Below, in pieces: positions 17,235 through 24,985 of a stretch of DNA of 40,904 bases. The notes below the pieces were generated by a model. The model saw nothing but the letters and a program-made list of their open reading frames with translations, was not told the origin of the DNA and did no database searches. The DNA comes from Bacillota bacterium (lineage in GTDB: Bacteria; Bacillota; Sulfobacillia; DUSP01; JBFMCS01): NCBI GenBank assembly GCA_040754315.1, contig JBFMCS010000006.1:1-40904 (forward strand), read 5' to 3'. Position numbers and translations under genes: made by a program. The number at the start of each line of letters is the position of its first letter. Positions within the stretch are counted from its first letter, which is position 1.

Positions 17235-17262
17235 AGGAATCGCCATCCCCAGTGTTGAACAA
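17235..17262 (+). promoter_or_regulatory. Candidate sigma-H-like promoter of the activator gene
   Basis: AGGAATC (17235-17241), 12 bases, GTTGAACAA (17254-17262). One mismatch in each half against RnAGGAwWW / RnnGAATww. It is 37 bases before the GTG start. Confidence 0.35.
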
Positions 17263-17298
17263 GCTAATGCCGAAATCACGGCAGGGGGGGGCGAGGGT

Positions 17299-18705
17299 GT
17301 GCGGGGAAAAGCAGAACCTGGCCTGTGGGAGGCCTTGCTGGAGTACGGTCTTGACATGGTGGCCGACGGGATCCATGTGGTGGACGCTCAAGGCCACACT
17401 GTGCTCTACAATAGCGCCACTGCGCGCATGGAGGGTCTCAGGCCGGAGGAGGTCGTGGGGAAGCACCTTCTTGAGGTGTTCCCTTCCCTCAATGACGAGA
17501 CAAGCACCCTTCTTACCGTGCTCCGCACGGGTAAACCCATCCTTGAGCGCCAGCAGACCTACGCCAGTTTCAAAGGGCGGAAGATCACCACAGTTAACTC
17601 CAGCGTGCCCCTGACATTCAAAGGACGCGTGGTGGGGGCCATGGAGATCGTCAGGGACATCACCCGTGTGGTAGAGATGTCAGAGAGGATCGTTGATCTC
17701 CAATCCCGCCTGGCTCCCAGAGGGCCAGGCCGTGAGAGGTCTCCTGGATCCTGGGCCACCTACAGCCTGGAGGACATCGTTACGGTAAACCCGGCAATGA
17801 AAAGGCTCAAGTCGGTCACCCTTCGCGCGGCCCGGAGCGACGCACCGGTGATAGTCTACGGGGAGACGGGGACAGGCAAGGAGCTGTTCGCCCACTCCCT
17901 CCACAACTCAGGCCCCCGCATGGGTGCGCCTTTTGTTGCTCAGAACTGCTCTGCCATCCCTGCTACTCTCCTTGAGAGCATCCTCTTCGGGACGGTCAAG
18001 GGTTCCTTCACCGGGGCCCAGGACCGTCGCGGCCTGTTTGAGCTGGCCGATGGAGGGACCCTCTTCCTGGACGAGATTAACTCAATGCCCCTGGACCTCC
18101 AGCCTAAGATCCTCCGGGTGCTCCAGGATGGGAACGTCAGGAGAGTGGGAGACCTTGATGTCCGGCCGGTCAATGTACGGGTCATCGCCTCCACCAACCT
18201 GGACCCCATGGAGGCGGTGCGAAAGAAGAGCCTTCGCGAAGACCTCTACTACAGGATAGCAGTTATATCCCTGCGCATCGCGCCCCTTAGGGAGCGCCGG
18301 GATGATATCCCCAGCCTGGTCGGCCACTTTGTGGCCAAGTACAATAAGTCCCACGAGTTCCAGGTGCGCGGTGTGCGCCCAGGGGTCCTCGATCTCTTCC
18401 AGCGCTACCCCTGGCCGGGCAACGTCCGGGAGCTGGAACACGCCATCGAGGGTGCGATGAGTATCATGGACGGGGAGTTCATCGAGATCCATGACCTCCC
18501 GCCCCCGCTGCTGGTGTTCTCGATGAAACCGGCCGGCGCAATGGACAACCCGAAAAAGCCCCTGCACGAGTCCCTCCGGGAGTTGGAGAGGGGGATCTTG
18601 CAGGAAACCCTCAGAAGATGCCAGGGTAACATCTCCAGGGCGGCCAGAGCCCTGGGAGTGCCTCGCCAGACACTCCAATCCAAGATAAAACGCCTGGGAA
18701 TGTGA
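17299..18705 (+). CDS. Sigma-54-dependent enhancer-binding activator with PAS domain
   Basis: Activates sigma-54 RNA polymerase from an upstream site. 468 residues. An N-terminal PAS sensor (about 10-135, DMVADGIHVVDAQGHTVLYN) is followed by an AAA+ domain (about 155-390) with Walker A GETGTGKE, the sigma-54-contacting loop GSFTGA (a GAFTGA variant), Walker B GTLFLDEIN and an arginine-finger region. The C-terminal Fis-type helix-turn-helix is GNISRAARALGVPRQTLQSK. The architecture is that of RocR-like regulators of amino acid catabolism. It sits directly upstream of a consensus sigma-54 promoter and an aminotransferase gene, its likely target. GTG start at 17299; the ribosome site is G-rich and not decisive. 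Confidence 0.92.
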   Translation: MRGKAEPGLWEALLEYGLDMVADGIHVVDAQGHTVLYNSATARMEGLRPEEVVGKHLLEVFPSLNDETSTLLTVLRTGKPILERQQTYASFKGRKITTVNSSVPLTFKGRVVGAMEIVRDITRVVEMSERIVDLQSRLAPRGPGRERSPGSWATYSLEDIVTVNPAMKRLKSVTLRAARSDAPVIVYGETGTGKELFAHSLHNSGPRMGAPFVAQNCSAIPATLLESILFGTVKGSFTGAQDRRGLFELADGGTLFLDEINSMPLDLQPKILRVLQDGNVRRVGDLDVRPVNVRVIASTNLDPMEAVRKKSLREDLYYRIAVISLRIAPLRERRDDIPSLVGHFVAKYNKSHEFQVRGVRPGVLDLFQRYPWPGNVRELEHAIEGAMSIMDGEFIEIHDLPPPLLVFSMKPAGAMDNPKKPLHESLRELERGILQETLRRCQGNISRAARALGVPRQTLQSKIKRLGM

Positions 18706-18719
18706 TGATACTGCGGCAC

Positions 18720-18737
18720 ATGCCGAAAAGACGGCAT
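18720..18737. promoter_or_regulatory. Inverted repeat, possible activator binding site
   Basis: ATGCCG-AAAAGA-CGGCAT, a perfect 6-bp inverted repeat 86 bases upstream of the -24 element. The position is right for an upstream activating sequence bound by the Fis-type domain of the preceding gene. It could also be a short terminator stem, but the T-run is displaced by a G-rich stretch. Confidence 0.5.
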
Positions 18738-18822
18738 CCCTGGCGGCGGTTTTACCGTTAGGGGTGCCTGCGTTTTGCCTGTGGTTACTGGGTTTTCCGG
18801 GGCAAGACAGGCTCCCCGCGCC

Positions 18823-18838
18823 TGGCATGTCTCTTGCG
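18823..18838 (+). promoter_or_regulatory. Sigma-54 (-24/-12) promoter of the aminotransferase gene
   Basis: TGGCATGTCTCTTGCG fits TGGCAYG-N4-TTGC. GG (18824-18825) and GC (18836-18837) have exactly 10 bases between them, the spacing sigma-54 requires. RNA start is predicted near 18849, 35 bases before the ATG. Confidence 0.85.
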
Positions 18839-18883
18839 GGTACCGATTGTGACCAATAGCGGCAAAGCCGAGGAGGGTATTCC

Positions 18884-20224
18884 ATGAGAAGATTTGCCGG
18901 TGTGAAGACGGATATCCCAGGGCCCAAGTCCAGGGAACTGCTCGCCAGGATGAAGCGGTGTGTTGTCCGGGCATGGGATCCACACGCACCAATGTTCATC
19001 TCCAGTGGCAAGGGTGCCATTGTTAACGACATTGACGGCAACACATTCATTGACTTCACCGGAGGCATTGGGGCCCTGAACGTTGGCCATAGCCCCAGCG
19101 AGGTGGTTGATGCCCTGAAGGAACAGGTAGAGGCATTCATTCACACCGACTTCACCGTTGTGCCCTATGCTTCACTGGTGGAACTGGCGGAGAGGCTGTG
19201 CCAGGTTGCGCCAGGCAATTTCGAGAAGCGAGCGGTGTTCTTCAACTCCGGTGCCGAGGCTGTGGAGAATGCGGTGAAGATCGCCAAGTATGCCTCGGGC
19301 AGGCATGCTGTCATAGCCTTTGAGGGCGCCTTCCATGGCAGGACCCTGATGGCAATGTCACTGACGAGTAAGATAAAACCTTACAAGAAGCACTTCCCGC
19401 CCTTTGCCCCAGAGGTCTACCGGGTACCCTACGCCTACTGCTACCGTTGCTTTCACGGCCTTACCTATCCCTCCTGCGGCCTGCAGTGTGCCAAGAGCCT
19501 GGAGCGGGCGTTCCTGACCATGGTGGACCCGGACAACGTGGCGTGCGTTGTCATCGAGCCCATCCAGGGAGAGGGCGGTTTTGTGGTACCTCCGAAAGAG
19601 TACCTCCCCCTAATCCAAGAGATCTGCAGGAAGCACGGGATCTATCTTGTGGTTGATGAGGTCCAGACGGGTTTTGCCAGGACAGGCGCTATGTTCGCGT
19701 CCCAGCGTTTTGGGATAGAGCCCGACATGATCACCATAGCCAAGTCCATCGGCGCCGGGGTGCCCATCAGTGGTGTGGTAGGCCGGAAGGAGATCATGAA
19801 CGTACCGGAAGACAGCACCATCGGAGGCACGTACGTCGGGAGCCCGCTGGGTTGCGTGGCCGGGCTCAAGGTGCTGGAGATCATAGAGAAGCAGGACCTG
19901 TGCAAGAGGGCCCAAGAGCAGGGCCAGATCATGATGAAGCGCTTCACCGGCATGATGGACCGCTATGCGCTTGTCGGTGAAGTGAGAGGTCTTGGCGCCA
20001 TGGTAGGCGTGGAGATGGTGAAGGACCGGGCCACCAAGGAGCCCGCCGGGGAACAGTGCAGCGCCATCCTGAAGAAGGCCATGCAGAAGGGTGTCATATG
20101 CCTGAAGGCGGGCACCCATGGAAACGTCATCAGGATCCTCGCCACACTGGCCATAACCGATGAACAGCTGGAGGAAGGCCTGGATATCCTGGAGGAGGCC
20201 ATCCAGGAGGTAGCGTCCAGCTAA
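18884..20224 (+). CDS. gabT: 4-aminobutyrate-type aminotransferase (class III)
   Basis: PLP enzyme that moves an omega-amino group to 2-oxoglutarate; GABA, 5-aminovalerate or a related diamine product are possible substrates. 446 residues. Class III motifs: FNSGAEAVENAVK, AFEGAFHGRT, EPIQGEGG, VVDEVQTGFARTG and the PLP lysine in TIAKSIGAGVP. A Cys-rich insert CYRCFHGLTYPSCGLQC (about residues 186-202) is found in a subset of GabT-like enzymes. GAGGAGGG precedes the ATG by about 7 bases. Expression should depend on sigma-54 and the PAS-domain activator upstream. The agmatinase further on fits a polyamine or arginine route, but the exact substrate is not shown by sequence. Confidence 0.88.
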   Translation: MRRFAGVKTDIPGPKSRELLARMKRCVVRAWDPHAPMFISSGKGAIVNDIDGNTFIDFTGGIGALNVGHSPSEVVDALKEQVEAFIHTDFTVVPYASLVELAERLCQVAPGNFEKRAVFFNSGAEAVENAVKIAKYASGRHAVIAFEGAFHGRTLMAMSLTSKIKPYKKHFPPFAPEVYRVPYAYCYRCFHGLTYPSCGLQCAKSLERAFLTMVDPDNVACVVIEPIQGEGGFVVPPKEYLPLIQEICRKHGIYLVVDEVQTGFARTGAMFASQRFGIEPDMITIAKSIGAGVPISGVVGRKEIMNVPEDSTIGGTYVGSPLGCVAGLKVLEIIEKQDLCKRAQEQGQIMMKRFTGMMDRYALVGEVRGLGAMVGVEMVKDRATKEPAGEQCSAILKKAMQKGVICLKAGTHGNVIRILATLAITDEQLEEGLDILEEAIQEVASS

Positions 20225-20248
20225 GAGGCCCCCATAATCGAGTCCCCC

Positions 20249-20285
20249 TGCCAGCCAGGCCCTGTCAAATGGGGCCTGGCTGGCA
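20249..20285 (+). terminator. Terminator after the aminotransferase gene
   Basis: Perfect 14-bp stem TGCCAGCCAGGCCC / GGGCCTGGCTGGCA around a 9-base loop, starting 24 bases after the stop. The downstream run (TTAGAG) is weakly T-rich. Confidence 0.75.
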
Positions 20286-20383
20286 TTAGAGAGGGATGAC
20301 CCGGCCCGCCAGGGGAGAATGGGGGGAGCAGGGTAACCCCTGGCCCGTCGCATTATGTTGACAAGCGCCCTGGTGAAGCCTGG

Positions 20384-20411
20384 AGGAATGCGCGGTCTTG
20401 CCGTAGTATTA
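20384..20411 (+). promoter_or_regulatory. Candidate sigma-H-like promoter of sodA
   Basis: AGGAATG (20384-20390), 12 bases, GTAGTATTA (20403-20411). Each half has one mismatch to the sigma-H consensus. It lies about 68 bases before the sodA start. Confidence 0.35.
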
Positions 20412-20478
20412 GCATCATACCGGGGCGGATCCAGGGTGATACTGTCCGGGGAGAGTCAAGAAAGGAGATAGGAACACG

Positions 20479-21072
20479 GTGAAGACACTGCCGGACCTTC
20501 CTTACGCATATGACGCGCTGGAACCCTACTACGACGAAGAGACCCTTCATCTTCACCACGACCTTCACCACAAGGCCTACGTAGATGGACTGAATAACGC
20601 TGAAGCCAAGCTGCAAGAGGCTAGGGAAAAGGGGGACTGGGCCCTCATCAAGCACTGGGAGAGAGAGATCGCCTTTCACGGATCCGGTCACATCCTCCAC
20701 TCGCTGTTCTGGCAGAACATTGGGCCTGGCTGTGGGGGTCCCCCCACGGGTGCCGTCTCCGAGCAGATCACCAAGGACTTCGGAGGCTTCGAGGCCTTCA
20801 AGAAGGAGTTCTCCGCCGCCGCCGTGGCAGTGGAGGGGTCGGGCTGGGCAGTGCTTTGCTGGAACCCCTCCTTCGGCCACCTGGTCATCCTCACGGCGGA
20901 GAAGCACCAGGATCTCACCCAGTGGGGAGTCACACCCTTGCTCACCATTGACGTCTGGGAGCACGCGTACTACCTGAAGTACCGCAACAAGAGGGCAGCC
21001 TGGGTTGATGCCTGGTGGAACCTGGTGAACTGGGATGATGTTGACTCCAGGCTCGGCAAGGCCTTGAAGTAG
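20479..21072 (+). CDS. sodA: Superoxide dismutase (Fe/Mn type)
   Basis: Dismutates superoxide to oxygen and peroxide in the cytoplasm. 197 residues. Metal ligands are seen in the expected places: the first His in LHLHHDLHHKAYV, the second in GSGHILHSLFW, and Asp and His in DVWEHAYYL. The GTG at 20479 has AAAGGAG 11 bases upstream and gives the family N-terminus LPDLPYAYDALEPYYDEET. Separate transcription unit. Metal preference cannot be assigned safely. Its presence fits an anaerobe that meets oxygen now and then. Confidence 0.94.
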   Translation: MKTLPDLPYAYDALEPYYDEETLHLHHDLHHKAYVDGLNNAEAKLQEAREKGDWALIKHWEREIAFHGSGHILHSLFWQNIGPGCGGPPTGAVSEQITKDFGGFEAFKKEFSAAAVAVEGSGWAVLCWNPSFGHLVILTAEKHQDLTQWGVTPLLTIDVWEHAYYLKYRNKRAAWVDAWWNLVNWDDVDSRLGKALK

Positions 21073-21120
21073 GATCAGGGTTGCGGGGTTCACCTGCTGA
21101 ACACTGGGCTCTAGGGGGAC

Positions 21121-21148
21121 TCCTGGGGGGCCTTCACGCCCCCCAGGG
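21121..21148. terminator. Hairpin between convergent sodA and speB
   Basis: CCTGGGGGGC pairs with GCCCCCCAGG around a 6-base loop. It lies in the convergent gap and probably ends both transcripts; there is no long T-run. Confidence 0.6.
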
Positions 21149-21156
21149 GAATGACG

Positions 21157-22107
21157 TCACCCGGTGCGCTGCCTCTTCGCCGCCGCCAGGAGCCTGATAA
21201 ACTCGTACACCATGGTGGCGGCCGCCAGGGAGGTGATCTCTCCAGGGTCGAAGGGGGGGAGCACCTCCACCATGTCGAACCCCACGAATTCTAGGTCCTC
21301 CAACGCCCGGAGAAACGATATGGCCTCACGGGTGCCAAACCCGCCCACCTCAGGTGTGCCTGTGCCCGGTGCCACCGAAGGGTCCAGGAAGTCCACGTCG
21401 AAGGACAGGTAGACCTTGTGCCCCCGGGCCCTGGCCAAGGTGTCCCGGATTGCTGGCTTCCACCCGATCTCGTGGATCACTCCGGCGAAGAACTGCTTCA
21501 TGCCAGCCCTTTCAGCAGATTCCATCACGTCAGGCCCGTCCAGCCCGCCCCTGAGTCCTAGCTGGGTGGAGGCAGTGCCGTCAATGAGGCCCTCCTCCAC
21601 AGCCCTGGAGATGGGAGAGCCGTGCCAGTAGGGCTGGCCGAAGTAGTTGTCCCATGTGTCCAGGTGTGAATCCAGGTGGATCAGGGCAACAGGTCCGTGA
21701 ACGTTCGCCACGGCCCTGAGCACAGGCAGGGTTATGGAGTGATCGCCTCCCAGGAGGATGGGAACCACCCCTGCCTCCATAACGGGTCTTAGGGCTTGGG
21801 CTATCCGCTTGTTAGACTCCTCGTGATAACCCGGAACCACAGGGAGGTCGCCGTAGTCTGTGCCGGATACGTAGTCGAAGATGTCTGCGCGCCACTGGGC
21901 ATCGAAGGGCCACAGGAGCCTGGATATGGAACGGATGGCCGAAGGGCCGAACCGGCACCCCACCCGCCAGCTGCCCCCAGTGTCAAAGGGGACGCCCACA
22001 ACAGTGAAGTCCGCCCCCTCGAGGTCGGTGGTGGCAGGGAGTCGCATGAAGGTAGCTGGGCCGCTGAACTCGGGCTTATCGTAGGGCATGGGCCGGTACT
22101 TCCTCAT
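21157..22107 (-). CDS. speB: Agmatinase-like ureohydrolase
   Basis: Ureohydrolase-fold enzyme that hydrolyses a guanidino group to urea, most likely agmatine to putrescine. 316 residues. The dinuclear Mn site is complete: GGDHSIT, HLDSHLDTWD (usually DAHxD) and SFDVDFLDP. ATG at 22107 overlaps the stop of the upstream YbaK gene (ATGA), and AGAGG lies about 10 bases upstream. A longer reading is possible but would lie inside the YbaK gene. Other ureohydrolases such as guanidinobutyrase or formimidoylglutamase share these motifs; the adjacent GABA-type aminotransferase would suit a guanidinobutyrate or agmatine route. Confidence 0.85.
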   Translation of the reverse strand: MRKYRPMPYDKPEFSGPATFMRLPATTDLEGADFTVVGVPFDTGGSWRVGCRFGPSAIRSISRLLWPFDAQWRADIFDYVSGTDYGDLPVVPGYHEESNKRIAQALRPVMEAGVVPILLGGDHSITLPVLRAVANVHGPVALIHLDSHLDTWDNYFGQPYWHGSPISRAVEEGLIDGTASTQLGLRGGLDGPDVMESAERAGMKQFFAGVIHEIGWKPAIRDTLARARGHKVYLSFDVDFLDPSVAPGTGTPEVGGFGTREAISFLRALEDLEFVGFDMVEVLPPFDPGEITSLAAATMVYEFIRLLAAAKRQRTG

Positions 22108-22580
22108 TCCTTGCCATCCTCTTTCAGGTCCATTACTTCGGCCCCGCTGATCCTGGCCAGCTCCTGGGGTGTGATGGGGAACACGGCGTGAGGTGTTCCC
22201 GCCGCAGCCCACACCTGGTCGTAGTGGAACAAGTCTTCATCCATGAGGGTCCTCAGGGGGCTCTGGTGCCCCACAGGCGGTACTCCCCCGATGGGGAAGC
22301 CAGTGGCATCCCTAACCTCGCCAGCCTGCGCCCGGGCCAGGGCACACCCAAGGTGGCGACCCACCTTCTCCATGGATACACGGTTAGGACCTGAGGCGAT
22401 TACGAGTACTGGCTCATCGCCAGCCCGGAACACAAGGCTCTTGGCTATCTGGGCCACGGTGGTGCCAATGGCTGAAGCCGCCTCCACTGATGTCCGGGTG
22501 CTTTCGCTCAACTCCAGTACCCTTGAGGTGACGCCCAGCGCCTCAAGGGCCCTCTGGACCGCCTGTGCGTTGGGGTGCAT
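22104..22580 (-). CDS. YbaK/ProX-type aminoacyl-tRNA deacylase
   Basis: Small editing-domain protein of the YbaK/ProXp family, which removes mischarged amino acids from tRNA (Cys- or Ala-tRNA-Pro are known substrates of relatives). 158 residues from ATG at 22580, with GGAGGG about 8 bases upstream. Family features: IAKSLVFRAGDEPVLVIASG with the conserved Lys, and GFPIGGVPPVGH, the GxxxGG..P.GH loop. Cotranscribed with the agmatinase gene (4-base overlap). The proS gene lies 7.3 kb away, so it may assist ProRS proofreading in trans; that link is inferred. Confidence 0.82.
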   Translation of the reverse strand: MHPNAQAVQRALEALGVTSRVLELSESTRTSVEAASAIGTTVAQIAKSLVFRAGDEPVLVIASGPNRVSMEKVGRHLGCALARAQAGEVRDATGFPIGGVPPVGHQSPLRTLMDEDLFHYDQVWAAAGTPHAVFPITPQELARISGAEVMDLKEDGKE

Positions 22581-22713
22581 GGTAACACCCTCCTTCCAAG
22601 AGCACATCAACCCTTGTTGGCCCCATATTCGTTCCGGATATCCTGGATCCTCCCAGGGCCTTTCCCGGGGGCCAGGCAGATGCTCCCAAAGCCTCATTAT
22701 CCCTGTCACCAGC

Positions 22714-22740
22714 AGGAATAGATGCTTTCTTGGCGAAACA
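22714..22740 (+). promoter_or_regulatory. Candidate sigma-H-like promoter of the redox operon
   Basis: AGGAATA (22714-22720), 11 bases, GGCGAAACA (22732-22740). The -35 half is perfect; the -10 half has GAAA for GAAT and C for W at the next base. It lies 87 bases before the first gene of the HcnABC-like cluster. Confidence 0.4.
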
Positions 22741-22826
22741 TCTCCATGGACCTTTTTGCCCGGATCAAAAAGGAGGGGAGAGGGGAGAATCCGGGGGCTT
22801 CACCATGCAGAGAGGGGAGTGATCCC

Positions 22827-23141
22827 GTGAGAATCACCCACCACCCCATCCTGGAATTCCAGCGAGGCCGCAAGGTGAGGTTCACCTTCGATGGCCGGGA
22901 AATGGAGGGATACGAGGGCGAGCCAATTGCCGCTGCCTTGCACGCGGCCGGGGTGCGGGTGCTCCGTCACAGCCCCAAGCTGAACCGTCCGAGGGGCTTC
23001 TTCTGTGCCATAGGGAACTGTTCATCCTGCCTAATGAAGGTAGACGGAGTCCCCAATGTCAGGGTGTGTGTGGAGAGACTCCGGGAAGGGATGCAGGTCC
23101 AGACGCAAGTAGGGAAGGGTGATCTCCTTGAGAGCGTATGA
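22827..23141 (+). CDS. HcnA-like [2Fe-2S] protein
   Basis: Small plant-type ferredoxin-like subunit of a multi-subunit amino or imino acid dehydrogenase. 104 residues, the size of HcnA. Cysteines are arranged CAIGNCSSC near residues 61-69, with a fourth in VRVCVERL. The same domain forms the N-terminus of sarcosine oxidase alpha. GTG at 22827 follows GGGGAG by about 8 bases. First gene of a tightly overlapping run of six genes. It is expected to pass electrons between the flavoproteins. Confidence 0.85.
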   Translation: MRITHHPILEFQRGRKVRFTFDGREMEGYEGEPIAAALHAAGVRVLRHSPKLNRPRGFFCAIGNCSSCLMKVDGVPNVRVCVERLREGMQVQTQVGKGDLLESV

Positions 23142-24219
23142 TGCCATCGTTATAGGAGGAGGACCCGCAGGCCTTCCCGCGGCTATCGAACTGGCGTCCT
23201 GTGGCGCGAAGGTTGCCATGATTGACAGGGAGGACAGGCTTGGAGGACAGCTTACGAAGCAAACCCACATGTTCTTTGGATCTCAAAGTCAGAGAGCCGG
23301 CACTAGAGGTGTAGACATAGCCGGCATACTGGCCAAGGAAGCCCTGGAAAAGGGCGTAGAGGTATACCTAGGGGCTACAGTATTGGGTTACTACGACGAC
23401 CGCGTTATAGCCGTGGAAAAAGACGAGAGGTTCATCAAGATGAAGGCCACTGCCTACGTGGTGGCCACTGGAGCCTCCGAGAAGATGCTGGCTTTCCCCA
23501 ACAATGACTTGCCTGGGGTGTACGGTGCCGGTGCCATCCAGACACTCATGAACGTCCACGGTGTGATGCCCGGAAAACGGGCCCTCATGGTAGGCGCGGG
23601 GAACATCGGCCTGATCATCAGCTACCAGCTGGTGCAGGCCGGGGTAGAGGTTGCCGCAATAGTGGAGGCGGCCCCAAGGATCGGTGGCTACTGGGTCCAC
23701 GCGTCCAAGGTTAGACGCCTGGGCATCCCGGTACTTACCTCCCACACAGTCACGCAGGTCCACGGAACGGACGCGGTTGAGAGGGTTACCGTGGCCAGGG
23801 TGGATGACTCCTGGAGCCCTGTGCCAGGGACTGAGAGGGACTTCGATGTGGACGTGGTGGGCCTTGCGGTGGGACTTTCACCCCTGACGGAACTGCTGTG
23901 GCAGGCAGGGTGTGCCATGCGTTTTGTACCCGCCCTGGGCGGGCACGTCCCCGTGCGCAACGAGAACCTGGAGACCTCGGTGGACGGCCTGTTTGTCGCC
24001 GGGGACGTAGCCGGGGTGGAGGAGGCCTCCAGCGCCATGCTGGAGGGTCGCCTGGCGGGGCTTGCCGCAGCCCTGAAGCTAGGCCGGGGATCCGTGACCG
24101 GTGTCATGAAGGCCATGGAGGAAGCCCGGCTAGAGCTGGAGTCCCTGCGGGCGGGGCCTGTGGGTGACAAGATCAGGAAGGGCCTGGAAGCCCTGGCACG
24201 GGAGGCGATGGCTTCATGA
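23128..24219 (+). CDS. HcnB-like FAD/NAD(P) oxidoreductase subunit
   Basis: Flavoprotein of the HcnB / opine oxidase A / proline dehydrogenase alpha family. 363 residues from TTG at 23128; GTG at 23119 is an alternative start. The start was chosen because AAGGGTGATC, close to a full anti-anti-SD, lies immediately upstream. FAD site VIGGGPAGLPAAIELA at the N-terminus, second dinucleotide-binding motif VGAGNIGLIISYQL in the middle, and VDGLFVAGDVAGVEEASSA near the end. In HcnB a BFD-like [2Fe-2S] domain is fused to the C-terminus; here it is a separate gene two positions downstream. Overlaps its neighbours on both sides. Confidence 0.87.
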   Translation: MRAYDAIVIGGGPAGLPAAIELASCGAKVAMIDREDRLGGQLTKQTHMFFGSQSQRAGTRGVDIAGILAKEALEKGVEVYLGATVLGYYDDRVIAVEKDERFIKMKATAYVVATGASEKMLAFPNNDLPGVYGAGAIQTLMNVHGVMPGKRALMVGAGNIGLIISYQLVQAGVEVAAIVEAAPRIGGYWVHASKVRRLGIPVLTSHTVTQVHGTDAVERVTVARVDDSWSPVPGTERDFDVDVVGLAVGLSPLTELLWQAGCAMRFVPALGGHVPVRNENLETSVDGLFVAGDVAGVEEASSAMLEGRLAGLAAALKLGRGSVTGVMKAMEEARLELESLRAGPVGDKIRKGLEALAREAMAS

Positions 24220-24707
24220 TAGAGAATACAGGGGTGGCTACAAAAGAAGACCTTGCCCAGGTGGAGCCCAGCCTTGAGAGGCGCGAGAAGGGCCCCGTGG
24301 CGGTGTTCGAGTGCTTCCAGGAGATCCCCTGTAACCCGTGCTACACCTCTTGCAGGGTGGGGGCAGTTGAGGAGTTCAAGGACATTAACGACCTGCCCCA
24401 TGTAGACCACGATAGGTGCACAGGTTGCGGTGTGTGTATCAGTCACTGTCCCGGATTGGCCATCTTCGTGGTGGACCAGAGTCACCAGGACTACGCTGTA
24501 GTGAGGGTGCCCTACGAGTTCCTGCCGGTTCCCAGCGAGGGCCAGGAGGTGGATGCCCTGGACCGTGAGGGGAATGTGGTGTGCCGGGCAAGGGTGCGGA
24601 AGGTCCAGAACGCCAAGAGCCAGGACAAGACACTGGTGGTATGGCTTGAGGTTCCCCACGAGGCGGCAATGACTGCCAGGAACTTCAGGGTGGTGAAGGA
24701 CAGGTGA
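24216..24707 (+). CDS. [4Fe-4S] electron-transfer subunit of the dehydrogenase cluster
   Basis: Ferredoxin-type protein, 163 residues. Two Cys groups are visible: CFQEIPCNPCYTSC (about residues 33-46) and CTGCGVCISHCPG (about 68-80), so up to two clusters may bind, the first with unusual spacing. The C-terminal half, rich in beta strands, is not recognised. Overlaps the genes on each side by four bases, so it is almost certainly a subunit of the same complex. Comparable small subunits occur in four-subunit L-proline dehydrogenases of Thermococcales. Confidence 0.82.
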   Translation: MIENTGVATKEDLAQVEPSLERREKGPVAVFECFQEIPCNPCYTSCRVGAVEEFKDINDLPHVDHDRCTGCGVCISHCPGLAIFVVDQSHQDYAVVRVPYEFLPVPSEGQEVDALDREGNVVCRARVRKVQNAKSQDKTLVVWLEVPHEAAMTARNFRVVKDR

Positions 24708-24985
24708 GTGACAAGGACATTGTGATCTGCCGGTGTGAAGACATCACCCTGGGGGAGATCCGGTCCCTTCTGGATGAGGGTTTCCTCACCGTGGATGAGG
24801 TTAAGAGGATAAGCAGGTGCGGCATGGGTCCGTGCCAGGGCAAGACCTGCAGGGACCTGGTGCTGCAGGAGATATCCCTAAAGACGGGCAGGCCTGTCAA
24901 GGATCTGAGAATGCCCACCTTCAGGCCGCCGACGAAACCCGTGAAGCTGGGGGTAATTGCCAGGGGGGAAGAGGACGATGTCTAA
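24704..24985 (+). CDS. BFD-like [2Fe-2S] protein
   Basis: 93-residue protein of the bacterioferritin-associated-ferredoxin-like family. Four cysteines are arranged CRCEDIT (two) and CGMGPCQGKTC. The pattern matches the C-terminal domain of HcnB and related opine oxidases. Here it is a free-standing gene, so HcnB is split into separate polypeptides. GTG at 24704 overlaps the preceding stop (GTGA), and the 3' end overlaps the next gene by 8 bases. Confidence 0.85.
   Translation: MSDKDIVICRCEDITLGEIRSLLDEGFLTVDEVKRISRCGMGPCQGKTCRDLVLQEISLKTGRPVKDLRMPTFRPPTKPVKLGVIARGEEDDV

Noticed and set aside
18720-18737. Terminator of the sigma-54 activator gene
   Set aside because: The stem is only 6 bp and T residues come after a G-rich gap. 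Its position relative to the -24/-12 promoter favours an activator site, though termination is not excluded.
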